A stretch of 5,535 nucleotides of DNA. It comes from Methanoregula sp. (GTDB lineage: Archaea; Halobacteriota; Methanomicrobia; Methanomicrobiales; Methanospirillaceae). The stretch's first letter is position 1, and the number at the start of each line of letters is the position of its first letter. Positions 1 to 4,593 of this stretch are shown here, in pieces. The stretch covers positions 1 to 5,535 of the forward strand of contig JAQWDG010000126.1 of the NCBI GenBank assembly GCA_028705545.1, written 5' to 3'. The notes under the pieces were generated by a model that searched no databases, was not told the DNA's origin, and worked only from the letters and a program-made list of their open reading frames with translations. Both the position numbers and the translations under genes were made by a program.

Positions 1-189
1 GATCACCAGTTCTTTATACGTCTTGGCGATGTACAGGATGTTCGACCCCACGGTCTTGGGACTCATCCCGATCTCGGTGGCGATGTGTTTCGACTTGTAA
101 TACGTTTTGCCTTTCAGCACCCCCTCCTTTAAATACTCGATGAGACGGCGCTGATCGTCAGTATACTTGATTGTTTTTGGTATTCGCAT
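1..189 (-). CDS. DUF7123-like winged-helix protein, 3' end cut by window edge
   Basis: The ATG at 187-189 opens a frame that stays open to the window edge, giving 63 visible residues. The start is fixed by a strong GGAGGTG ribosome binding site about 5 nt upstream. The protein begins MRIPKTIKYTDDQRRLIEYL and continues with a GKTYYKSKHIATEIG stretch and an SPKTVGSNI helix. From memory this matches the archaeal DUF7123 family, small winged-helix proteins with a conserved 'G-x-x-Y-F/Y-x-x-K-x-I-A-x-x-I/L-G-L/M-S-x-K-x-V/T-G' core. Family members are uncharacterised; DNA binding is inferred from the fold. The start lies 16 nt beyond the stop of the 149-aa gene, so it is probably the last visible gene of the unit transcribed from about 1175. 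The C-terminus, usually ending in a wing with a TW motif, lies outside the window. Confidence 0.72.
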   Translation of the reverse strand, partial: MRIPKTIKYTDDQRRLIEYLKEGVLKGKTYYKSKHIATEIGMSPKTVGSNILYIAKTYKELVI

Positions 190-205
190 GATTCCACCTC
201 CCTGA

Positions 206-655
206 TTATAGATCGTTTTGCAATATAGTTATTTGGGGACCGGTTGATAACGGCATTGCGACCGCGACATGTCCCCGCGGCGTGTCGTCGCGCCAGACGC
301 AGGTCATCGTGACGCCGCAGGCGTCGCATCGGATCTCGTCGTGGTTGGAACCAAGGTTGACCAGTTGGCCGCAGTACCGGATACGTTCGCCGCAGACCGG
401 GCATCGAAAGACAATCCGGTCAGACGAGAACGGCAGGGCGTAATCACAATCATCGTCGTCGTCAACCCGTTCTCGTTCGAGGATCTGCATGTTCAGGATC
501 TGCCAGCCGTGCCGATGATCCGGGATGTAGAACGGGCAGGTGCGACAGGCGGCGAAGTTGATCTCCCCGTCATATCCAAGATCCCGGACACAGTGGGTCG
601 TCTGCATCGGCACGTAGTCCCGGGTCTTGACGTCGAGATGTTCCAGTGTCAGCAT
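206..655 (-). CDS. Probable zinc-binding protein with two Cys clusters (149 aa)
   Basis: I do not recognise the family. The frame could start further upstream, but the ATG at 653-655 is chosen because it has a GGAGGA site about 6 nt before it and overlaps the preceding gene by 7 nt, as in coupled operons. Residues 85-113 form a clear four-cysteine zinc ribbon: CPVC at 85-88 and CDAC at 110-113. An N-terminal set (H21, C22, and CRTC at 37-40, with H47 and H49 near) may bind a second metal. A run of five aspartates sits at about 65-69, between the two clusters. No signal peptide or membrane segment is seen, so it should be cytoplasmic. Context (small neighbours, winged-helix gene downstream) suggests nucleic-acid binding or regulation, but this is inference. 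It could equally be a structural zinc protein of a virus or plasmid. Confidence 0.75.
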   Translation of the reverse strand: MLTLEHLDVKTRDYVPMQTTHCVRDLGYDGEINFAACRTCPFYIPDHRHGWQILNMQILERERVDDDDDCDYALPFSSDRIVFRCPVCGERIRYCGQLVNLGSNHDEIRCDACGVTMTCVWRDDTPRGHVAVAMPLSTGPQITILQNDL

Positions 656-873
656 ACGTGTCCTCCAATCGGCCGGGCGATTGCTGTGTCGCAGAGCGGG
701 CAGGGCGGTAGGGTCATTCCGGTCCGATCGGTGATCAACAGATAATTCGTCTGGTGGTCCGGACATGTGATCCGGGCGTAGGTACGTCTCTGAACGTGGG
801 TTACCCGGACGGTGTGGCCGTTGACAGTCCAGGCAATCTCCGGGCCGCAAGATACCGGGGGGATATCGATCAC
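649..873 (-). CDS. Small zinc-ribbon-like protein with GTG start (74 aa)
   Basis: Unrecognised small protein. It starts with GTG at 871-873, whose first bases overlap the TGA of the upstream gene (GTGA, 4 nt). A purine-rich GGAGGGGG site lies about 5 nt upstream. Both points argue for coupled translation and decide the start. The N-terminal half (about residues 10-45) looks beta-rich and ends in CPDH at 37-40. The second half carries CPLC at 58-61. Together they would give a C2HC zinc-ribbon knuckle pair spaced by 17 residues. A final Cys is the last residue. The stop overlaps the start of the 149-aa gene by 7 nt. Role unknown; a small nucleic-acid-binding or adaptor protein is the modest guess. 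Confidence 0.7.
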   Translation of the reverse strand: MIDIPPVSCGPEIAWTVNGHTVRVTHVQRRTYARITCPDHQTNYLLITDRTGMTLPPCPLCDTAIARPIGGHVC

Positions 874-1157
874 GATTCCCCCTCCATCGCCCGTTTGGCG
901 GCCTGTTTCAGTACATGGTCGGCGCTCACCTTGCCGGTCGGCTCGATGCGGAACCGTTTGGTTTCCACGACGTTCCGGTCCCCGTCGAGCCGATAAATCT
1001 CCCCGGTGATGGCACCATCGGGATGCGTCACGTAGTCGGGTTCGAAGAAATACGTCTTTCCTCGATGTGAAATGGTGTTCTGTCCCATGGTGTTATCACT
1101 CTGGTTATGGAGCCGCCGGAACATCCGGGCGGCGTCGGGCGATGCTGTCCAATCCAT
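870..1157 (-). CDS. Hypothetical 95-aa protein, first gene of the left operon
   Basis: Unrecognised. Two starts are possible: ATG at 1155-1157 (95 aa) or an internal ATG at 1086-1088 (72 aa). The first is preferred because GAGGT lies about 8 nt before it and the TATA box at about 1196-1203 gives a leader of about 20 nt. The internal start has only a weak GAGTGAT. Residues 27-75 alternate hydrophobic and polar positions with GK, DG and DGD turns, suggesting a small beta-barrel or sheet. Residues 78-92 look like a helix. No cysteines or membrane segments. It ends in GTGA shared with the next gene, so the downstream genes are translationally coupled to it. Confidence 0.68.
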   Translation of the reverse strand: MDWTASPDAARMFRRLHNQSDNTMGQNTISHRGKTYFFEPDYVTHPDGAITGEIYRLDGDRNVVETKRFRIEPTGKVSADHVLKQAAKRAMEGES

Positions 1158-1159
1158 CA

Positions 1160-1178
1160 GGTATTACCTCTGTATTAC
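1160..1178 (-). promoter_or_regulatory. Direct repeat and small palindrome over the start region of the left operon
   Basis: The heptamer GTATTAC (plus strand) occurs at 1161-1167 and 1172-1178, spaced 11 nt apart, about one helical turn. The proximal copy is inside a 9-nt palindrome, GGTATTACC, at 1160-1168. The repeats flank the ribosome binding site and lie over the expected transcription start, so they could be an operator or could mask the ribosome site. This is inference from position and spacing only. Confidence 0.4.
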
Positions 1179-1195
1179 AAATTGTCGTGCGAAAA

Positions 1196-1203
1196 GATAT
1201 AGG
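1196..1203 (-). promoter_or_regulatory. TATA box of the left operon
   Basis: On the minus strand the sequence CCTATATC followed by TTTT is the only AT-rich block between the two transcription units. It sits about 25 nt before the expected start (about 1173-1178) and about 40 nt before the ATG at 1157, typical archaeal spacing. The upstream BRE is weak. It would drive the 95-aa, 74-aa, 149-aa and DUF7123-like genes. Confidence 0.55.
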
Positions 1204-1211
1204 TTGTGGCG

Positions 1212-1811
1212 TCAGACAACGATACCGCTTTGAGTGTGGATATGACAATGTGGGGGAGGATGCGCCACTATCCTCACCCCCCCCTCCCAGAACGTCACCA
1301 TGAACCGCCCGAACGGTCCTTTCCGCTCAGGCCGGAAATCTAACAATCCGACCCGGGCGCCGGCATCGTCCACGACCGTTCTGAGTTGCTGCTCGGTGAG
1401 CAGATCCGGATCGTAGTCCAGGGAGAACGCAATCTCCCAGGCATCCAACCGTGGACGGAACCGCACGATCCGTCCTTTCGTCGCTGGAACCACGACCGCC
1501 CGGGCGTCGATCTTGTAGGTCGTCGTGCCGAGACTGCATTGGTCCGGGTCGACGAATACGCAGGCGGCAACGGGCTTCTGAAGGGACGCTCGGCCCTTGC
1601 CCTTACTGTACGTCGCCGCAGCAATCAGGGCGCGCTGAATCGCAACACCGGGAATGTAGAGATCTCCGCTCTCCTCGTCCCGATAGGCCGCGATCTCGGC
1701 CTGCTCTTCTTTACTCATCTTTGCGATCGCCTGCACCGGCTCCAGGGGGAACCGGTGCATCAGAAGGGGCGAAATGCCCCTAATTTTAACATCCACTCGC
1801 TTACTTGGCAT
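1212..1811 (-). CDS. Phage/plasmid-type RAMP-like protein; C-terminus disturbed at a G run
   Basis: ATG at 1809-1811, with AGGTGA about 6 nt upstream, opens a 199-aa frame. The order of motifs is: a first strand with RGISPLLMHRF at 11-21, LYIPGVAIQRALIAAA at about 51-66, a KGKGRASLQKPVAA stretch, then PATKGRIVRFRPRLDAWE and finally a C-terminal DDAGARVGLLDFRPERKGPF with GRF. I recall such proteins as a widespread uncharacterised family in phages and plasmids with core motifs 'RPVRIPATGGRI-R-RPR-W', 'DFRP-KGPFG-F' and an end near V-T-x-W-E. The IPG helix and the Gly-rich end also resemble CRISPR RAMP/Cas7 proteins; that is my inference, and no cas gene is nearby. Family members usually end near W-E. 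Here eight G (1277-1284) push the frame past a TGA at 1274-1276, adding about 20 odd residues (HPPPHCHIHTQ). With seven G the protein would stop at WEGG. Confidence 0.75.
   Translation of the reverse strand: MPSKRVDVKIRGISPLLMHRFPLEPVQAIAKMSKEEQAEIAAYRDEESGDLYIPGVAIQRALIAAATYSKGKGRASLQKPVAACVFVDPDQCSLGTTTYKIDARAVVVPATKGRIVRFRPRLDAWEIAFSLDYDPDLLTEQQLRTVVDDAGARVGLLDFRPERKGPFGRFMVTFWEGGVRIVAHPPPHCHIHTQSGIVV
1255..1285 (-). terminator. GC-rich hairpin at the 3' end of the RAMP-like gene
   Basis: On the minus strand GAGGAT at the left arm pairs with ATCCTC around an 8-nt loop (AGTGGCGC). The stem extends through the G run and the C run beyond it, with one bulged T. The likely native stop (TGA, 1274-1276) lies in the left arm. 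There is no T run after it, so it may act as a transcript end or 3' stabiliser rather than an intrinsic terminator. It could also pause polymerase or ribosome at the G run. Confidence 0.45.
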
Positions 1812-1830
1812 CTTTCTTCACCTGATCTAA

Positions 1831-1875
1831 GATCATCGGCGAACTGCCGGGAGCGGGTTTGACCCCGCGCCCGGC
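1831..1875. repeat. Hairpin module A
   Basis: GATCATCGGCGAAC at 1831-1844 leads into a symmetrical hairpin: GCCGGG (1846-1851) pairs CCCGGC (1870-1875), A1852 opposes G1869, and GCGGG (1853-1857) pairs CCCGC (1864-1868). The loop is TTTGAC. It is followed by AAAA and the first CC array. On the minus strand it lies about 20-65 nt before the start codon of the RAMP-like gene, so it is in its leader if transcribed. Confidence 0.7.
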
Positions 1876-1879
1876 AAAA

Positions 1880-1951
1880 CCTTGCCTCGCCTCGGCCTGC
1901 CACGCCGGACCATGCACAACCGGGGCTCGCCGCGCCATGCCAGACCTTGCC
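1880..1951. repeat. CCNNN/GGNNN periodic array 1
   Basis: CC on the plus strand (GG on the minus) begins at every fifth base from 1880 to 1950 in 12 of 15 slots. The exceptions are at 1895 (shifted by one), 1915 and 1925. The three intervening bases vary, so it is a phased dinucleotide pattern and not a simple tandem repeat. On the minus strand the pattern G2N3 could form two-tetrad G-quadruplexes, or present GG on alternating faces of the helix every half turn. Confidence 0.75.
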
Positions 1952-1982
1952 ACATCATGAGTCCCCTCGCCCGGTTTCCCGG

Positions 1983-2031
1983 GGTCATCGGGGAATGTCC
2001 GGGTACGGGTGCGACCCCGCACCCGGCAAAA
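1983..2031. repeat. Hairpin module B
   Basis: GGTCATCGGGGAAT at 1983-1996 leads into CCGGG (1999-2003) pairing with CCCGG (2022-2026). T2004 pairs A2021, A2005 opposes C2020, and CGGG (2006-2009) pairs CCCG (2016-2019) around a TGCGAC loop. Compared with module A, mismatch and pair have swapped places within the two-base internal step, and the loop keeps its T..GAC pattern. It shares an exact 24-nt stretch with module A (2022-2045 against 1870-1893). Confidence 0.7.
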
Positions 2032-2083
2032 CCTTGCCTCGCCTCACCGAACCGAGCCGTACCTTACCTAACCTAACCCCGCC
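2032..2083. repeat. CCNNN/GGNNN periodic array 2, telomere-like on the minus strand
   Basis: CC starts at 2032, 2037, 2042 and so on to 2082: eleven of eleven slots at exact 5-nt spacing. On the minus strand it reads GGTTA GGTTA GGTAA GGTAC and onward to GGCAA. It abuts hairpin module B as array 1 abuts module A, so hairpin plus array is the repeated unit. Confidence 0.8.
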
Positions 2084-2106
2084 TTGGTGGTGCCTCCCCC
2101 TTGCGG

Positions 2107-2168
2107 GATCATCGGCGAACGGCCGGGTACAGGTCTGACCCTGCACCCGCTCCCTTACCTCGGCGGAC
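2107..2168. repeat. Hairpin module C with a shortened array
   Basis: GATCATCGGCGAAC at 2107-2120 is identical to the flank of module A. CGGG (2124-2127) pairs CCCG (2146-2149), T2128 pairs A2145, and C2130-A2131-G2132-G2133 pairs C2140-C2141-T2142-G2143 around a TCTGAC loop. The A2131-T2142 pair replaces the G-C pair of module B, a compensatory change. Only a few CC steps follow (2153, 2158, 2168) before the end of the 258-aa gene. Confidence 0.65.
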
Positions 2169-2169
2169 C

Positions 2170-2946
2170 TCACTCCCTAGCCATCCCCGCATGGGTGATC
2201 TCGCATTTGTCGAGATACACCGTGATATAGCAGGCCGGGCAGGTCGTCCGGTACTGCGACCCCCCGCGATACATCCAGGTGTGACCGCACTTGTGGCACC
2301 GCAGCGGGATCCCCTGCATTCGGCGGGTCTGCTCCTCACAGGCCGCCCGCACCTCATCGACGCTCTCGATCTCATCAGCCCGGGGACCGACCAGGGCCAT
2401 CCCCTGCTTGTCTACGGCCCACACCGGATAGGCTGTATCGACCCCCTCCGGGATCGGGGCAGAGGGGAGCGCGTCCATCCGCACGTAGTCCTCCGCTGCT
2501 ACTCTCCGATCGGCCCGATCACCGATCTCATCCAGCCGCGTGAGCAGTCCCACCAGTCGGGATATGTCCTCCGTATCCCAGGCTCTAACCTCCCGGGCGA
2601 TGATCCGCGCGGCCCGGTCGAGGACATCGAAGTACGCGGTCCGGTCAATCCCCTCCAGGGAGAAGAGGCTCTCGTCATAGTCGACCTCCACCCAGGTCGT
2701 CGCCGCGCTCGTCAGGGCCGGGAGATGCTCGGTCGGCTCACCGGCCGCCCCAACCGCGTACACTGCGACCTCCCGCAGCGGAACGAGGTAGAGTTCGAGG
2801 GTCGCCTCGTCGCGCTCACTCACCGTGAGCGAGTCGAGGACCCCGATCCATTCCTCATCAAGCGCGAGGTACTCCCGCGCTTCGTCGTAGTCGAGCCGGA
2901 CCCTGATCGCCGGCTCGCCGTTCCAGGTTGTTGTTTCGTGTTGCAT
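2170..2946 (-). CDS. Hypothetical 258-aa protein with C-terminal zinc ribbon
   Basis: The frame is open further upstream, but the ATG at 2944-2946 is chosen: it follows the upstream gene's TGA after one base (TGAAATG) and has AGAGGA about 5 nt before it. Family not recognised. Residues 1-210 are acidic with few cysteines: beta-like segments near 10-90, then helices at about 100-165 with an ISRLVGLLTRLDEIGDRADR stretch. Residues 217-239 form a zinc ribbon, CHKC at 217-220 and CPAC at 236-239, with HTWMYRGG between, the common archaeal 'CxxCGHxW...CPxC' type; C248 may help. It is the last gene of the unit starting at 5051. The ribbon suggests nucleic-acid or protein binding; the large domain gives no clue. 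A 331-aa frame on the opposite strand is a shadow, because this frame holds the ribbon and ribosome site. Confidence 0.85.
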   Translation of the reverse strand: MQHETTTWNGEPAIRVRLDYDEAREYLALDEEWIGVLDSLTVSERDEATLELYLVPLREVAVYAVGAAGEPTEHLPALTSAATTWVEVDYDESLFSLEGIDRTAYFDVLDRAARIIAREVRAWDTEDISRLVGLLTRLDEIGDRADRRVAAEDYVRMDALPSAPIPEGVDTAYPVWAVDKQGMALVGPRADEIESVDEVRAACEEQTRRMQGIPLRCHKCGHTWMYRGGSQYRTTCPACYITVYLDKCEITHAGMARE

Positions 2947-2947
2947 T

Positions 2948-3166
2948 TCAGTCCTCTCTCTCGTAGGGGTAGACAGTCCCGATCGCAAAATTATTATTCT
3001 CATCGTCCGTCTCGTAGATCGGGGATTCCCCGATCGAGGGGTTGTCCACATCAGCCATTGAGAAAATCTCCCCATCAGGATAATGCATCTGGATAAACTC
3101 CAGGGCCTCATCCTCATCAGCGACGATCCTCTCTCCATAGCACCCGAGCTTTACTCTGTAAGCCAT
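2948..3166 (-). CDS. Hypothetical acidic 72-aa protein
   Basis: Unrecognised. ATG at 3164-3166, with GGAG about 9 nt upstream in an AGGAGATGTAAGAA leader. The sequence begins MAYRVKLGCYGERIVADEDE, suggesting a short beta-hairpin, then a helix ALEFIQMHY, and then an acidic, loop-rich second half with an ETDDENNN run. It is one base apart from the 258-aa gene, so the two are very likely translated together and may work together. A hairpin (3181-3194) precedes its ribosome site. Confidence 0.72.
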   Translation of the reverse strand: MAYRVKLGCYGERIVADEDEALEFIQMHYPDGEIFSMADVDNPSIGESPIYETDDENNNFAIGTVYPYERED

Positions 3167-3180
3167 TTCTTACATCTCCT

Positions 3181-3194
3181 CTCCCGTTCGGGAG
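3181..3194 (-). promoter_or_regulatory. Hairpin just before the ribosome site of the 72-aa gene
   Basis: CTCCC (3181-3185) and GGGAG (3190-3194) pair around a GTTC loop (GAAC on the sense strand). The sense-strand right arm GGGAG abuts the AGGAG ribosome site. Similar small hairpins stand before two other genes of the unit. Confidence 0.5.
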
Positions 3195-3245
3195 AAATGC
3201 GGCCCCGGGCCTCGAACCCGGGCGGGGCCTGGCTACCCTCGCCGC
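3195..3245 (-). repeat. GC-rich hairpin after the 141-aa gene, T-arm-like loop
   Basis: CCCGGG (3204-3209) pairs CCCGGG (3217-3222) around a 7-nt loop, and GGC/GCC can extend it at the base. On the minus strand the loop reads TTCGAGG, as in a tRNA T arm. No acceptor stem, anticodon arm or full-length tRNA is present. It fills the gap after the 141-aa gene's stop (3246-3248), parallel to the elements at 3736-3796 and 4533-4593 but with a different sequence. Confidence 0.5.
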
Positions 3246-3671
3246 TCAATCGATCCACTCGATATCGAGCACGTCGACAGATCCCTCGTCGTCTTCGATC
3301 TGCACCTCTGCCAGATAGCGGAGTTCCTCCCGCCAAACCGATGCATAGAGATCTGCGTACTCATCGATCAGATCATTCTCTTCGCTCGTCATCTCGTCCG
3401 GGAACACGTCCCGGATCCGCCCCTCCTTGATCCTCTCCTCCCGGGCCTCAGTCCACCAGCGGGTCGTATCATCACCGAGGTCGGTCTCTACGAACGCAGC
3501 GGGGTCGTAGATCGCCACTCCGGTATAGTAGGTCCCGCGCTGTTCCACGCGAACTTCCGCGCGGCCGTTTGGCCAGACAAAGACCCCCCTCCGGTCGCCC
3601 CCGGTCCCGGTAATCTCATCGTTGTTCAGGATCGCGTCTGCGATCTCCTTCCTGGATAGTTGGATTCTCAT
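3246..3671 (-). CDS. Hypothetical strongly acidic 141-aa protein
   Basis: Unrecognised. ATG at 3669-3671 has a GAGGTGA site about 6 nt upstream. Residues 1-15 form a likely helix (RKEIADAIL). About 25-60 is beta-like with GVFVWPNGRAEVRVEQRGTY. About 70-122 is helical and rich in Glu and Asp, and the end carries an acidic IEDDEGSVDVLDIEWID tail. No cysteine at all, no signal peptide and no membrane segment. The high acidity is shared with neighbouring proteins and could mean a salt-adapted host or a DNA-mimic type protein; nothing in the sequence decides. Flanked on both sides by GC-rich structured gaps. Confidence 0.75.
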   Translation of the reverse strand: MRIQLSRKEIADAILNNDEITGTGGDRRGVFVWPNGRAEVRVEQRGTYYTGVAIYDPAAFVETDLGDDTTRWWTEAREERIKEGRIRDVFPDEMTSEENDLIDEYADLYASVWREELRYLAEVQIEDDEGSVDVLDIEWID

Positions 3672-3700
3672 TCTCGTTCACCTCATTTTGTTCTGGTTTT

Positions 3701-3712
3701 GCCCTTTCGGGC
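3701..3712 (-). promoter_or_regulatory. GAAA-tetraloop hairpin in the leader of the 141-aa gene
   Basis: GCCC (3701-3704) pairs GGGC (3709-3712). On the sense strand the loop is GAAA, a stable GNRA tetraloop. It lies about 30 nt before the start codon and about 20 nt before the GAGGTGA site. There is no TATA box in the gap, so it would be an RNA structure within the operon transcript, such as a processing or stability site. Confidence 0.45.
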
Positions 3713-3735
3713 GATTCCTAACGGATTTTCTGAAA

Positions 3736-3796
3736 GCGGGGCGGGGGTCGCGAGCCCCCTGCCGGCCGGGTTGCCCCGCCGGACCCCGCGACGCGC
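3736..3796 (-). repeat. Post-stop structured element, copy 1
   Basis: GCGGGGC (3736-3742) can pair GCCCCGC (3773-3779), GTCGCG (3747-3752) can pair CGCGAC (3787-3792), and GGGGG (3743-3747) can pair CCCCC (3755-3759). The first two pairings interleave, giving a pseudoknot order; the third is an alternative local hairpin. The element ends directly at the TGA of the 235-aa gene (3797-3799). Copy 2 is at 4533-4593 with the same 61-nt distance from first arm to stop codon. Confidence 0.65.
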
Positions 3797-4504
3797 TCAC
3801 TCGTCCCAGACCTCTACATGGTCGGGGTGATCCCAGTCACACGCACCCGACTCGTCCTGCACCTCAGGATCATAGTCCTCGCGCGTCCGCCAGTAGACTA
3901 GGGCCGACCGCCCCGTCTCGATCTCCACTGCAGAGGCTGCGTATGCGTCGTCAAACCCAAATCCGGGAGCGGTCACACACCGGCCGTAGTAGTACGCTTG
4001 CTGGGTCAGGCCGTAGGTCCGTCCCTGGGACCCAACCCGCCCGCCCTCATACTGATCCCGATTGAGGATCGGATCCTCGACAGGGAGCCACCCTCCCCCG
4101 TTTTCCGTTGCGAGGTCCTCGTCTGACGGGATGCGGTCGTATACTCCGCGAGCGCTCTCCGTGCGACCGTCAGGTAGGATACAGACGAGGCGACCCTCTA
4201 GGGGCAGGCCGTCCGAGGTCTGCACATCGAGGAGGGCGACGACGATCTCACTGTCCCCCGGGGGGCGCAGGTCCCGGATCCGCACTACGCGGAGGGCTCC
4301 CTCTCTCTGCGAGCCGATCGCATCCGGGATGAGGTCCCGGGCCTGATCGTAGTCCGCGAGGACCTGCTCGCTGATGTGCTGCAGGAGGTCAGGGTTCCCC
4401 CGCTCGCTCTCGTCCAGGAGGGCGATCCGGTGCTCGTAGATCCTGTTCAGGGTTTCGAGGTCATCTGAGGAGTACCCCTCTGTGGTTTCGGTCGTGTATT
4501 GCAT
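3797..4504 (-). CDS. Hypothetical 235-aa protein with a paralogous remnant nearby
   Basis: Unrecognised. The frame can be read from further upstream, but ATG at 4502-4504 fits a GGAGGAG site about 10 nt before it; the ATG at 4511-4513 is too close to that site. Residues 10-60 form helices (GYSSDDLETLNRIYEHRIA, then a PDLLQHISEQVLADYDQARD helix). About 68-150 is beta-rich with REGALRVVRIRDL and GRLVCILPDG. The end is acidic, with tyrosine- and glycine-rich YYYGRCVTAPGFGF near 183-196 and a DWDHPDHVEVWDE tail. A frameshifted copy of residues 10-62 lies on the plus strand at 5114-5255, so this is a family present in several copies and not a chance frame. Two GC-rich elements flank it. Function unknown. 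Confidence 0.82.
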   Translation of the reverse strand: MQYTTETTEGYSSDDLETLNRIYEHRIALLDESERGNPDLLQHISEQVLADYDQARDLIPDAIGSQREGALRVVRIRDLRPPGDSEIVVALLDVQTSDGLPLEGRLVCILPDGRTESARGVYDRIPSDEDLATENGGGWLPVEDPILNRDQYEGGRVGSQGRTYGLTQQAYYYGRCVTAPGFGFDDAYAASAVEIETGRSALVYWRTREDYDPEVQDESGACDWDHPDHVEVWDE

Positions 4505-4515
4505 GATTCCCATCT

Positions 4516-4529
4516 CCTCCCGATGGAGG
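4516..4529 (-). promoter_or_regulatory. Hairpin that hides the ribosome site of the 235-aa gene
   Basis: CCTCC (4516-4520) pairs GGAGG (4525-4529) around CGAT. On the sense strand the GGAGG nearest the start codon is the ribosome site, and the upstream CCTCC is its perfect partner. Translation could therefore depend on opening this hairpin, for instance by a ribosome arriving from the upstream gene or by a protein. Confidence 0.5.
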
Positions 4530-4532
4530 GAA

Positions 4533-4593
4533 GCGGGGCCGGGGTCGCGGACCCCGAGCCGGCCGGGTTGCCCCGCCTGACCCCGCGACGTAC
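4533..4593 (-). repeat. Post-stop structured element, copy 2
   Basis: Homologous to 3736-3796. GCGGGGC (4533-4539) pairs GCCCCGC (4570-4576), GTCGCGG (4544-4550) pairs CCGCGAC (4583-4589), and the local hairpin is CGGGGTC-GCG-GACCCCG (4540-4556). The palindrome CCGGCCGG (4559-4566) is shared with copy 1. It ends at the TGA of the frameshifted gene (4594-4596). The base changes between copies keep the two long-range pairings. Confidence 0.65.

Larger units (their letters stand above)
1812..2169. other. 358-bp non-coding stretch with hairpin modules and 5-nt periodic arrays
   Basis: No credible gene is seen here; short open frames on both strands are made of repeat-derived Pro, Arg and Gly. 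The stretch begins right after the TGA of the 258-aa gene (2170-2172) and ends at the start of the RAMP-like gene (1811). It holds three related hairpin modules (from 1831, 1983 and 2107), an exact 24-nt repeat (1870-1893 and 2022-2045), and two arrays with CC (plus strand) every 5 nt. It lacks an AT-rich TATA box, so the RAMP-like gene is probably read from further upstream. A 5-nt period cannot be coding, which supports a structural or protein-binding role. Confidence 0.8.

Noticed and set aside
269..745. Plus-strand open frame (158 aa)
   Set aside because: Antisense to the 149-aa and 74-aa genes, which have cysteine motifs, ribosome sites and coupled overlaps.
1386..1862. Plus-strand open frame (158 aa)
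   Set aside because: Antisense to the RAMP-like gene, with no recognisable features of its own.
1801..2022. Short frames on both strands in the repeat region (62-88 aa)
   Set aside because: Composition follows the hairpins and 5-nt arrays (Arg, Pro, Gly), with no ribosome sites.
1831..2168. CRISPR array
   Set aside because: Only three diverged units of unequal length (152 and 124 nt apart), with structured and periodic content between them, not unique spacers.
2101..3096. Long plus-strand open frame (331 aa)
   Set aside because: It is antisense to the 258-aa gene, has no ribosome site, begins inside the repeat region and is Arg/Pro/Ser-rich; the minus frame has a zinc ribbon and coupled start.
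3185..3260. tRNA gene on the minus strand (box A-like TAGCCAGG and box B-like GGTTCGAGG)
   Set aside because: The two boxes are too close; no acceptor stem, D arm or anticodon arm can be formed.
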